In this document: positions 17,686-25,709 of the stretch, in pieces
Numbering within the stretch: the first letter of the stretch is position 1
Layout: the number at the start of each line of letters is the position of its first letter
Assembly: GCF_011759505.1 (NCBI RefSeq)
Contig: NZ_JAAOYO010000002.1
Location: forward strand, 620,001-684,000
Origin: Curtobacterium salicis
GTDB lineage: Bacteria > Actinomycetota > Actinomycetes > Actinomycetales > Microbacteriaceae
Length of the DNA: 64,000 nt
Direction of reading: 5' to 3'
Made by a program: the position numbers and the translations under genes
The notes under the pieces: model-generated
Databases searched by the model: none
Told to the model about the DNA's origin: nothing
What the model saw: only the letters and a program-made list of their open reading frames with translations

Positions 17686-18818
17686 AACGAATACTTCAGT
17701 TCGCTGATTCGCTCGCAACCTCAAACGGTGGCCCCGCACGGAACTCGTTCGAACTCAACCGTGCTCTGAACCGAGTCAGCGACGCAGCGGTGGACCTGGT
17801 GTGGTTCCACGGTGCCCGCGAAGAGAGCGTGCTGGCAGACTGCCCATCGCCGTCGGCCACTCCAGATCGGCCTGGCCCTCGGCGCTTCCGGCCACTCGGG
17901 CGCAGGTCCGCCGAGGGCGAGTTGGATCTCCTCGCGCTCACGCGAGCTCTTTGGAGGTGTGATGCCGTGATCGTCCATGGCTTTTACCTCAACTGGGTTC
18001 CACCTGTGCTCTTCGCGGCCCTGGTTCTCAGGAAGCCGGTCGTACTCATGCCTCATGGGGCGCTGACTCTCTACGAGTCGAGCAAGAAAGCGTCGAAGAA
18101 AGCGCTCTTCCGCCGCGTGCTGAATCCACTCGTCGTACGGGCTGTCAGGGCGTTGGCAGTCGGATCGCAACGCGAGGCTGCCGACGCCTCAGCACTGCTT
18201 CCCCACATTCGGAGCGCCGTTTGTGGGGTAGGCACGACTTTGCCTGAGCTGCCCTCCCCGCACCAGTTCAACATTCCTCTGCAACTCCTCACCCTCGGTC
18301 GCCTTGCGCCGAAGAAGCGTGTCGACCTCGCGGTTCGAGCTGTCGCTGCGCTCATCGCGCGTGGCGTGGCTGTCCGCCTCACCGTTGCCGGGGTCGGCCC
18401 CGAGCGTCGAGCTCTGGGTCGGCTCGCTGATGAGTTGGGCGTGAAGGACGAGGTTGCGTTCATCGGCGAAGTGTCGGGGAGTGCGAAGAGGTCTGCCTAT
18501 TTGTCCGCGGACCTGTTCATCCTCCCGAGCGAGGACGAGAACTTCGGGATCGTCATCGCGGAGGCCCTTGCCCATGGACTACCGGTGATCGCCAGCACGA
18601 ACGTCGAGGCCGCAAACATCGCCGGCGATGGAGCAGCGTGTCTGCTCGACTATGTCGACGAGGAGGCCATCGCGGATGCCGCGATCGAGTTGTCAACGCA
18701 CGACAGGCGTGTGCTGAGCGCCACTGCTCGTTCAGCTGCTGAAGAGCGATTTGACTGGGACCGCGTTGCCAGCCTCTGGCTGTCGCTCATAGAGGGAAGC
18801 CGAGCCAAAGCACGATGA
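17682..18818 (+). CDS. Family 4 glycosyltransferase
   Basis: 378 residues starting with TTG that overlaps the preceding TGA (TTGA). GT-B fold: N-terminal RILQFADSLATSNGGPARNSFELNRAL, then IVHGFYLNWVPP and VVLMPHGALTLYESSKKASKK. The C-terminal donor domain has LTLGRLAPKKRVDLAVRAVAAL and LPSEDENFGIVIAEALAHGLPVIAS, where ExFGxxxxEA is the retaining GT4 signature. It is expected to extend the repeat unit. The nucleotide-sugar donor cannot be told from sequence. Confidence 0.88.
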   Translation: MKRILQFADSLATSNGGPARNSFELNRALNRVSDAAVDLVWFHGAREESVLADCPSPSATPDRPGPRRFRPLGRRSAEGELDLLALTRALWRCDAVIVHGFYLNWVPPVLFAALVLRKPVVLMPHGALTLYESSKKASKKALFRRVLNPLVVRAVRALAVGSQREAADASALLPHIRSAVCGVGTTLPELPSPHQFNIPLQLLTLGRLAPKKRVDLAVRAVAALIARGVAVRLTVAGVGPERRALGRLADELGVKDEVAFIGEVSGSAKRSAYLSADLFILPSEDENFGIVIAEALAHGLPVIASTNVEAANIAGDGAACLLDYVDEEAIADAAIELSTHDRRVLSATARSAAEERFDWDRVASLWLSLIEGSRAKAR

Positions 18819-20122
18819 CCACAACGGGGACAGCAATCGTGCAGGCTGCCCGGTCTGACACCGGGGGCTGGCAGAAATTCATCTCGCTCGGTTTGACCAT
18901 GTTGCTGCCGATTCACGTCGGCGTGCCCGTCGCGAGCAGTGTCTTCTCGTGGGGCGTTCTGCTGAGCATCCCCCTTCTGCCGGTCATAGCTCGATCCTTC
19001 AAGTCGTTCCGATTCGTACCAGCGATCATCGGCTTCACGGCAGCCGCTCTCGTATCCGGACTGCTGCTCACGTCCGTGGCGTCTCAGGACCACCTCGTCA
19101 ACACCAGCTACCTGTGGGTGACTGTCGGCTCGGTGGCCACCGCTGTCTTCGTCTCGATACCGACTTTGCTGTGGACGCGAGCCTGCTCCTCCACGAGGGC
19201 CGCGGCCTTGGCCTTCGCTGCCGGCTCGATCCTGCAGACCCTCGCGACGCCAGACAGTTGGGACGGGAACGTCTGGAAGTTCGGTCTGTCGTTCCCGGTT
19301 TCCGTACTGCTCCTCGCTCTGGTGTGGCGAGCGCGATCAGTAGTGCTGCCGCTCGTGGTGCTTGCGCTCGTCGGAACGCTTGCGATCTTGGCCGGGGACC
19401 GGAGCTACTTCGGTTTCGTTGCCGTGGTGGTCATCATGATGTTCCTCCCGCGTGCGCGATCGAGGCCGACCAAGGCGAAGTCGGTCGCGGCTGTCATCGC
19501 GCTCGTCGTAGCTGGTGCGGCGGTCTACTCGATCGGCGTCACTCTGGCGCTCAAGGGCTTCCTGGGTGAGCGGAACCAGATCGTCACCGCTGCCCAGCTG
19601 CGTGCGTCTGGCTCGGTGCTGACCGCCGGCCGGAGCGAGTCGGGCGCCGCACTCCAGCTCTTTGCTAATCGCCCGCTGGGATACGGTCCGGGCGTTCTGC
19701 CTTCAGCGGACGACGTCGCGATCGGACAACAGGGTTTAGCGGGTCGAGGACTCGACCTCACGGGCCAGTACGTTCGGGAGTACCTCTTCGGGACCGGGTT
19801 CAAGCTCCACTCGATCACGAGTGACCTCTGGGTCAACTTCGGCCTGGCAGGCATCGGGCTCGCCGCGGTGTTCGCGCTCGCCTGCGCAGCCGCCCTGGTG
19901 GTTAACATCACGCGCTCGGAGGCAAGCCCGCTGTTGTTGCTCCTCGGGGTCGTCGGTCTCTGGAACCTCGCTTTCTCCCCCATCGGTTCCAACCTGGGTG
20001 ACACGGTTTTCTGCGTCGCGATGTTGTTGGCGCCGACGGTCGCTGGTCGGAGGAGTATCAGCGATCCCCTGGCGCCCGAAGTACTCGCCGAAGCTTCCCG
20101 AGGCCGATCCTCGAGGCATTGA
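18815..20122 (+). CDS. Wzy-like O-antigen/EPS polymerase
   Basis: 435 residues with about 11 hydrophobic segments (for example FVPAIIGFTAAALVSGLLLTSVA, FPVSVLLLALVW, VAAVIALVVAGAAVYSIGVTLAL). A large extracytoplasmic loop lies at about residues 255-335 and carries a LFANRPLGYGPG segment, resembling the RXGXXXG-type motif of the Wzy_C/O-antigen ligase family. Polymerases of this kind are poorly conserved, so the call rests on topology and on the cluster context (flippase, phosphotransferase and chain-length kinase nearby). Its ATG overlaps the previous stop; its 3' end overlaps the convergent glycosyltransferase gene by 65 nt. Confidence 0.75.
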   Translation: MTTTGTAIVQAARSDTGGWQKFISLGLTMLLPIHVGVPVASSVFSWGVLLSIPLLPVIARSFKSFRFVPAIIGFTAAALVSGLLLTSVASQDHLVNTSYLWVTVGSVATAVFVSIPTLLWTRACSSTRAAALAFAAGSILQTLATPDSWDGNVWKFGLSFPVSVLLLALVWRARSVVLPLVVLALVGTLAILAGDRSYFGFVAVVVIMMFLPRARSRPTKAKSVAAVIALVVAGAAVYSIGVTLALKGFLGERNQIVTAAQLRASGSVLTAGRSESGAALQLFANRPLGYGPGVLPSADDVAIGQQGLAGRGLDLTGQYVREYLFGTGFKLHSITSDLWVNFGLAGIGLAAVFALACAAALVVNITRSEASPLLLLLGVVGLWNLAFSPIGSNLGDTVFCVAMLLAPTVAGRRSISDPLAPEVLAEASRGRSSRH

Positions 20123-20873
20123 AAACCCCCAGGCACCTAGTCACTACCAGATCCGCGATCCGCCCGACCTGGCCGAGACCGGACCGCTGCACACGCGCTC
20201 GGTGGAGACTCATCGCGATCTGAGCTGCCGGGATCTCGGAGACCCCACCCCCGAGGTAGTCGACGACCACCGGCTTGATCTCGCGCGGTGGGGCGATCTG
20301 CGCGAACCGGGTGATCAGGTCGAAGTCCGCGACGAGCCCGATGCTCAGGTCGTGTCCACCGATCCTGAGGAAGTCCTCGCGGGAGAACCAACACGCCTGG
20401 TGGCAATGTGGTTGAAGCCCGAACAGATGGCGTTTGCGATCGAACGGCATGTTCTTGATGGGCACGGCTGGCCCACGGCCACCCTGGAGGTTCACAGCAC
20501 CTCCGATCGCCCATGGAGTGTCCTCGGCGTCCAGGTCGTCGAGCGCCTCAAGGACCGTTCGGAGGCTGTTTGGCCCCGCGAACGTGTCGCCCGCGTTCAG
20601 GAACTGGACCCATCGCCCGCGAGCCATCTCCACGCCGGTGTTCATGGCGTCGTAGATCCCGTCGTCCGGGGCGCTGCGAAGCACGACGGAAAGCCCTGAG
20701 TCCTTCACCCGCTCGATGGTGTCGTCGCTGGAAGCCCCGTCAACGACGACGATCTCGACGAGTTGTGGATCGATCGACTGCTCCAACAATGATCGGATCG
20801 TCGGGTCGATGTAGGCAGCCGCGTTGTACGTGGCCACGATGATACTGAGCAATGGTGCCTCAATCCGCAACAC
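20058..20873 (-). CDS. Family 2 glycosyltransferase (WcaE-like)
   Basis: 271 residues from GTG. A GT-A domain starts LLSIIVATYNAAAYIDPTIRSLLEQS, has VVVDGASSDDTIE, and the strongly diagnostic SAPDDGIYDAMNTGVEMARGRW segment followed by QFLNAGDTF (DxD position replaced by NAGD, usual in the WcaE group). HCHQACWFSRED follows. The start lies 14 nt inside the upstream glycosyltransferase gene. The last 65 nt overlap the convergent polymerase gene, so the two mRNAs share complementary ends. Sugar specificity is unknown. Confidence 0.85.
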   Translation of the reverse strand: MLRIEAPLLSIIVATYNAAAYIDPTIRSLLEQSIDPQLVEIVVVDGASSDDTIERVKDSGLSVVLRSAPDDGIYDAMNTGVEMARGRWVQFLNAGDTFAGPNSLRTVLEALDDLDAEDTPWAIGGAVNLQGGRGPAVPIKNMPFDRKRHLFGLQPHCHQACWFSREDFLRIGGHDLSIGLVADFDLITRFAQIAPPREIKPVVVDYLGGGVSEIPAAQIAMSLHRARVQRSGLGQVGRIADLVVTRCLGVFNASRIGLGKLRRVLRAPGDR

Positions 20874-21930
20874 GGAGGACGTCCTTCCAGGCTTCGAGGG
20901 AGCGTTGCAACTGGTCCTCGAGAGACAGCTGACCGATCGGCGCCGCCGGGCTTCGGAGCTGACTGCCGATCATCTCCCCTAGGGCCTCTGGGCTAGCGGC
21001 CAGTTGCGACCGGGGAAGGATCTCCCGAACTCCATCGGTGTCGTAGGCGAACACCGGAACTCCGACAGCGGTTGCGAGCCGGATGGAGCCACTCTCCGTC
21101 ACGGAACGGTACGGAGCCACGACGCATGACGATGTGAGCAACGCCGCGATCAGATCGCCGTCGCTCAAGGGGCCGTCGTCGGCGGAATGGCGCACGAGCA
21201 CTCCGTGCTCCGCGAGCATCTCGACGACGTGTTGTGGTGCACGGCCGGAGGCGAGGATCTGCAGCTCGAAGGATCTGCCGACGGCAGCAGCGATCGCGGG
21301 GATGTCGTTGACGCCCTTGTCAGGGCGAGGGTCACCGATGAAGCTGACCCGCGGCAGACCTGCAACGCCTTCTAGGGCACGAGGAGTCCACCCTGACGTG
21401 CCCCGGACAGATGAAAGGAACGGCGGATGTGGCGTCACTTTCACCACCGGGAAGTCCTCGGCCGCCATCTGCTGCAATCGAACGGAGTGCACACAGACGG
21501 TGCATCTTGCGAGCAGGAGCTTCTCGAATCGCACCCACCGGCCGGATCTGCCGGCGACCTGACGAGGGTTGTGCAACACGACCAGGACCTGCGCCCCGAG
21601 CGCCGCGCGGAGGCCGAGAAGCACCATGTCCCAGATGTCAACGTTCCAGGCTGCAACCACCGGTCGCCGGAGCGGCTGGAGGATGATCGATCTGAGTGGA
21701 CCGGTGAATCGGCGCGCAACGCTCCGCAGCCGCTGATTCGAATCAGCTATCGGTCCAGCGAGCCCGGGGATGACACGGATGCCCGCGTCTGGGACGTAGT
21801 CGCGAGCTCGCGGAACCCAGTGATGAACCGCGATGCCGAGCAGGCCGAACACGACGGCGAGCTCGTTCCCGTACGGATTCCTCCCGTTCGGGTCGTACAG
21901 GACGACGCCGGGGCTCCGGAAACGACTCAT
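20860..21930 (-). CDS. GT-B glycosyltransferase
   Basis: 356 residues. Start at ATG 21930, which overlaps the flippase stop (ATGA). N-terminus VVLYDPNGRNPYGNELAVVFGLL resembles WcaK/GumK-like or GT4 acceptor domains. The C-terminal part has RVSFIGDPRPDKGVNDI, LQILASGRAPQ, and VAPYRSVTESGSIRLATAVGVPVFAYD, matching the donor-binding motif in which ESGS replaces the usual ExFG. It is expected to add one sugar of the repeat unit. Other members of this subgroup are EPS-cluster glycosyltransferases. Confidence 0.75.
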   Translation of the reverse strand: MSRFRSPGVVLYDPNGRNPYGNELAVVFGLLGIAVHHWVPRARDYVPDAGIRVIPGLAGPIADSNQRLRSVARRFTGPLRSIILQPLRRPVVAAWNVDIWDMVLLGLRAALGAQVLVVLHNPRQVAGRSGRWVRFEKLLLARCTVCVHSVRLQQMAAEDFPVVKVTPHPPFLSSVRGTSGWTPRALEGVAGLPRVSFIGDPRPDKGVNDIPAIAAAVGRSFELQILASGRAPQHVVEMLAEHGVLVRHSADDGPLSDGDLIAALLTSSCVVAPYRSVTESGSIRLATAVGVPVFAYDTDGVREILPRSQLAASPEALGEMIGSQLRSPAAPIGQLSLEDQLQRSLEAWKDVLRVAD

Positions 21931-23234
21931 GCGCGAGCCGCCATCTCGATCTCCCGGTTTCGTGCCACCCGCGCCGCGCGGATCGCCGCAGGGATCAGTT
22001 GGAACGCCGCCGTCGAGATGATCGATCCCCAAACCGGTCCGGCCGACCCCATCTGGTGTGCGAGGTACAACGAAAGCGGGATATTAACGACGACCATCAA
22101 CGCCGAGCAGATTGCTTGGAACCGGAGTCCGTCGGCGGTCGTGAGGAACATGGCCGACGGTTGATGGAGGGCCATCACCAAGATGAGGACTGCGAACGCG
22201 ACGGCCAGGCTCAAGTCGACCGGCGCCTTGGCATTGGTCAAGAGATCAGCGACGGGTCGAATGAGCACTCCGTAGCAGAAAGCTGCCATCCCACCAACGA
22301 CGGCCAAGGCGGCAACAGCCCGCTTCCATTGACGGAGAGCATGTGAGGTCTCCTGCGCGAATATCGGCCAGAGAGCCACAGCCGCAGTGGAGATGAGGGA
22401 GAACGTGGGTGTGTAGAACTGCGCGGCGACGGAGTAGCTGGCAACGTCCCGACCGGTCCCGACGTGAGCGAGGATGATCCGGTCGCTCTGCAGGGCGACC
22501 GGGACGGTGATCATGATGACGAGCATCGGGCCCGCAGAACGCCACACCTGTGCGATGACGTCTCGCCGGATCCGCCGCGGCGAGAGGATCTCCCGGACGT
22601 CCAGGCCCGAGGTACGCAACGCTGTGACGAAGCAGATCGCAGCGACGACCATCACGCCCAGGGGCGTTGCCATGGCCAGGTACATCGACGCGAGATCGGC
22701 TCGGAGGAGGAGCCAGGTCGTTGCGAGCGCCGCCACGGGCCCCAGGACTGCGATGAGGTTGACGTAGTGGTTCTTGCCCTGGCCGAGCAATATCCGCTGG
22801 CCGATGCCCAATGGGAGCGAGATGGCGAACGGCACGAAAGCCGTAACCAGCGCGAAGGGAGCCTGACTCGTCAACGATCCGGGGATCTGCAGTGCCCCAC
22901 CCCACGCATCGAATGCAGTGAGGGTCAGCGCGGCGACGACGAGGACGACGCTTGAACAGACCAGCATCCAGAACGCAGCACGGACGACGTCCGCAGCGTG
23001 GGAACGGTCGACCTCACTCCTGTTCTGGACCGCGACCGCCGTGGTGACCGCGGCTCCCATCCCCAGGTCGGCGAAGGGGATGAGCTGGAAGAGGAGTCCG
23101 AGCAACATGACATACCCGTAGGCGGCTGCACCTCGCTCGTCCACGATCAGGAAGGTGGTGAGGGCAGCGGCGACCGCGGTGACGGGCAGCCCGATCGCAC
23201 GCGCTCCAGACGACAGGAACATCGACCTGATCAC
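21927..23234 (-). CDS. Wzx-like flippase (oligosaccharide flippase family)
   Basis: 435 residues from GTG 23234 (an in-frame ATG at 23222 is an alternative). It has about 12 membrane helices with the MOP-superfamily layout; the N-terminal SSGARAIGLPVTAVAAALTTFLIVDERGAAAYGYVMLLGLLFQLIPFADLGMGAAVT is typical. It should move the undecaprenyl-linked repeat unit to the outer face of the membrane for polymerisation. It is the first gene of a three-gene operon with two glycosyltransferases. The gap of 46 nt to the upstream phosphotransferase gene coincides with a visible change in base composition. Confidence 0.85.
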   Translation of the reverse strand: MIRSMFLSSGARAIGLPVTAVAAALTTFLIVDERGAAAYGYVMLLGLLFQLIPFADLGMGAAVTTAVAVQNRSEVDRSHAADVVRAAFWMLVCSSVVLVVAALTLTAFDAWGGALQIPGSLTSQAPFALVTAFVPFAISLPLGIGQRILLGQGKNHYVNLIAVLGPVAALATTWLLLRADLASMYLAMATPLGVMVVAAICFVTALRTSGLDVREILSPRRIRRDVIAQVWRSAGPMLVIMITVPVALQSDRIILAHVGTGRDVASYSVAAQFYTPTFSLISTAAVALWPIFAQETSHALRQWKRAVAALAVVGGMAAFCYGVLIRPVADLLTNAKAPVDLSLAVAFAVLILVMALHQPSAMFLTTADGLRFQAICSALMVVVNIPLSLYLAHQMGSAGPVWGSIISTAAFQLIPAAIRAARVARNREIEMAARA

Positions 23235-23280
23235 TGCAACCGCCTCATTGATCGAACTTCAAGTGACCCGAACTGGAGCG

Positions 23281-24756
23281 TCAGAATGCGCCTTCGCTCC
23301 GGGCGACTGCGCGGAGCGTCCGCCACAACACGACGATGTCCCCGAGCAGAGACCAGTTCTCCACATAGAACAGGTCGAGACGCACCGAATCCTCCCACGA
23401 CAAGTTGGACCGCCCGCTGACCTGCCATAACCCGGTCATACCTGGCTTCACCAAGAAGCGCCGGTGCACGTGAGAGTCGTACAGCGCCACTTCCGTGGCG
23501 AGCGGCGGCCGCGGTCCCACCAGCGACATGTCGCCGACCAGGACGTTGAACAGCTGCGGCACCTCGTCCAGGCTGTACCGCCGCATGAAGGCGCCGACGC
23601 GGGTGACGCGCGGGTCGTTCCTCATCTTGAACAGCACGTCGTTGCCCTCGGCACGGTCCAGCTGGCTGAGCTCCTGCAGGCGGGCCTCCGCGTCGACGAC
23701 CATCGACCGGAACTTGATCATCCGGAAGGTGCTGCCGTTCAGGCCGACGCGTTCCTGGCGGAAGAACACCGGCCCCGTCGACGTGGTCTTCACCAGCAGC
23801 GCCAGGACCAGTAGGACGGGCGACAGGACCAGGATGAGCAGCGTCGAGCCGATCATGTCGAAAGCCCGCTTCGTGTAGAGCTTGCGGCCCGTGTAGGTCG
23901 GCGTCTCGACGTGGATGAGCGGCAGGCCCTGCACCGGGCGAGTGTGGATGCGCGGGCCACCGATGTCGGTGAGGCTCGGCGCGACGACCAGGTGCTGGCG
24001 GCCGGGCTCGAGCGACCAGCTGAGCTGCCGGACGCGCTCGGGGGGCAGGTCGTCGGCGCTGGTGATGACGACGGTGTCGGCTCCGGTGGTGGCGAGGGCG
24101 GCGGTCAGGTCGTCGAAGCCGCCGAAGCTCTGCACGGTCGAGCCGGGCAGGGTGCCGTGGGTTCCGGCGGACACGGCCGCTCCGACGACGCGGTAGCCGG
24201 CTTCCGGAGAACGCCCGAGCTCACGGGCCAAGTGCAGCACACTGCTCGTGGAGCCGACGAGCAGGACCTTCGCCGAGTAGTTGCCGCGCTTGCGCTCGGC
24301 CACCAGCCACTGGCGCCACATCCACCGCGAGATGAGCAGGACGACGATGCCGACCGGGAACGCGATGAGGATGTACCCGCGGGCCAGGTCGACGTGCAGC
24401 AGGTACGCGACGATCGCCAGGAACCCGAAGACCCGGACGCTGGCGTCTGCGACCAGGCGGTACTCGGTGCTGCCGACGCCGATCACGCGGTGCCCGCGGG
24501 TGTCGTAGAGCGCCAGGGCGGTCATCCAGACGACGATCACGACGACGGAGATGCCCGTGTAGCTCAGGCGCAGGTCGGCCGTGTTGGTGGCCAGGTTGGA
24601 GTCGAGACCGAGCCAGGCGATCTGCACGCCGAACACGACCCAGAACAGGGCGAGCAGGTCGGTGACCAGGACGCGGCGCGAGAACGAGCGACTCCACGCC
24701 TCGGTGGACCCTGTCGACGGGGCGACCCGCATCGCGCCCGCGGTCATGGGCGCCAT
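23281..24756 (-). CDS. Undecaprenyl-phosphate sugar-1-phosphate transferase (WbaP/CpsE-like)
   Basis: 491 residues. Four N-terminal membrane helices, a cytoplasmic CoA-binding-like domain (KVLLVGSTSSVLHLARELGRSPEAGYRVVGAAV), a fifth helix (GSTLLILVLSPVLLVLALLVK), then the bacterial sugar-transferase domain. Its conserved stretches are GPVFFRQERVGLNG, IKFRSMVVDAE, TRVGAFMRRYSLDEVPQLFNVLVGDMSLVGPRP and KPGMTGLWQVSGRS. It transfers the first sugar phosphate of the repeat to undecaprenyl phosphate, starting EPS synthesis. The start is ATG 24756 with GGTGA before it, immediately after the stop of the preceding gene. Confidence 0.92.
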   Translation of the reverse strand: MAPMTAGAMRVAPSTGSTEAWSRSFSRRVLVTDLLALFWVVFGVQIAWLGLDSNLATNTADLRLSYTGISVVVIVVWMTALALYDTRGHRVIGVGSTEYRLVADASVRVFGFLAIVAYLLHVDLARGYILIAFPVGIVVLLISRWMWRQWLVAERKRGNYSAKVLLVGSTSSVLHLARELGRSPEAGYRVVGAAVSAGTHGTLPGSTVQSFGGFDDLTAALATTGADTVVITSADDLPPERVRQLSWSLEPGRQHLVVAPSLTDIGGPRIHTRPVQGLPLIHVETPTYTGRKLYTKRAFDMIGSTLLILVLSPVLLVLALLVKTTSTGPVFFRQERVGLNGSTFRMIKFRSMVVDAEARLQELSQLDRAEGNDVLFKMRNDPRVTRVGAFMRRYSLDEVPQLFNVLVGDMSLVGPRPPLATEVALYDSHVHRRFLVKPGMTGLWQVSGRSNLSWEDSVRLDLFYVENWSLLGDIVVLWRTLRAVARSEGAF

Positions 24757-24760
24757 CCGG

Positions 24761-25693
24761 TCACCACGTCGCGCCACCGTCTGCAGACACGGAGACGGCG
24801 TCGCCGGCCCAGAGCCAGATGTCGTCTCCGGCACGGTCGAGGCTGATCGGGCCGGTCGTCGCGGCGTCGGCGGCGCACCCGACGGCGGGAGTCCCGGTCT
24901 CCGGTGTCACGTCGATCGCCGTCATCGAGGCGATCTCCACGCCCTTGCACGCTTCGTCATCGACACGGGCGAGCAGGTACTCGTCGCCGTTGTCCGCCAT
25001 CGCGCGGACCCCGCGGACCGGGACCTCCACCCACTCGCCAGCGCCGGAGCGCCACTCGACCTTCCCGTCACAGATGACGACCGAGGTCTGCTGCCCCTGG
25101 TACGCCTCCTTCGGGCGGTCACAGGGCGGCTCGACGACTCCCGTGGGGAGGACGATGCCGGCCGTCGAGACACCGACGCCAGCCGCGCCGGGGCTTCCGG
25201 CCGTCCAGGTGGCGCCGTCGTCGACACTGGTGCGCACGGTGGTGGTGCAGTCTTCGCCGACCCCGGCCAGGATCGTCAGGTCCTCACTGGAGGCCCGTAT
25301 CGCCATGAGCGTCGACACGTCCGGTCCGAGCACGACCGGCGCCCATGTCGCGCCGCCGTCGACGGTGTGCTCGAGGGTCGGTGCTGAAGCGCCGCACGTC
25401 GTGCCGGTGGCGCGCCACGCCTCCTCGCCGTCCACCACGGTGAGGAGGCGACGCGTCACGCCCGTGGCGTCCGCGGAAGCGGTGGAGGTCGGATCGGTGC
25501 TGGAGTCCGGAGAGCTGGCGAAGGTCGGGATGGGACCCGCCGGGTCACCGGCGTTCGGCGCGGTGCGTCCCAGGGCGAGCGTGACGAGTGCGATGTCGAT
25601 GACGACCAGCACGACGATCACGATGGCGACCCAGACGAGGGTAGTTCGCGTGAGCGACGAGCCGAGGTTTCGGGTCCCCCGGCGATTGTTCAT
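24761..25693 (-). CDS. Membrane-anchored protein with BNR-type sialidase-like repeats
   Basis: 310 residues. One N-terminal membrane helix (LVWVAIVIVVLVVIDIALVTLAL) is followed by a Ser/Thr/Asp linker and an extracellular domain. Three BNR/Asp-box-like repeats are visible: TVDGGATW, SVDDGATW and SADGGATW, the last being the very C-terminus. They suggest a small or incomplete beta-propeller. There are several cysteines. It sits between the BY-kinase and phosphotransferase genes (gaps of 16 and 4 nt), so it is part of the EPS operon. The role is unknown; possibilities are polysaccharide binding or assembly at the membrane. Confidence 0.75.
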   Translation of the reverse strand: MNNRRGTRNLGSSLTRTTLVWVAIVIVVLVVIDIALVTLALGRTAPNAGDPAGPIPTFASSPDSSTDPTSTASADATGVTRRLLTVVDGEEAWRATGTTCGASAPTLEHTVDGGATWAPVVLGPDVSTLMAIRASSEDLTILAGVGEDCTTTVRTSVDDGATWTAGSPGAAGVGVSTAGIVLPTGVVEPPCDRPKEAYQGQQTSVVICDGKVEWRSGAGEWVEVPVRGVRAMADNGDEYLLARVDDEACKGVEIASMTAIDVTPETGTPAVGCAADAATTGPISLDRAGDDIWLWAGDAVSVSADGGATW

Positions 25694-25709
25694 GTCCCCC
25701 GACCCCGTT

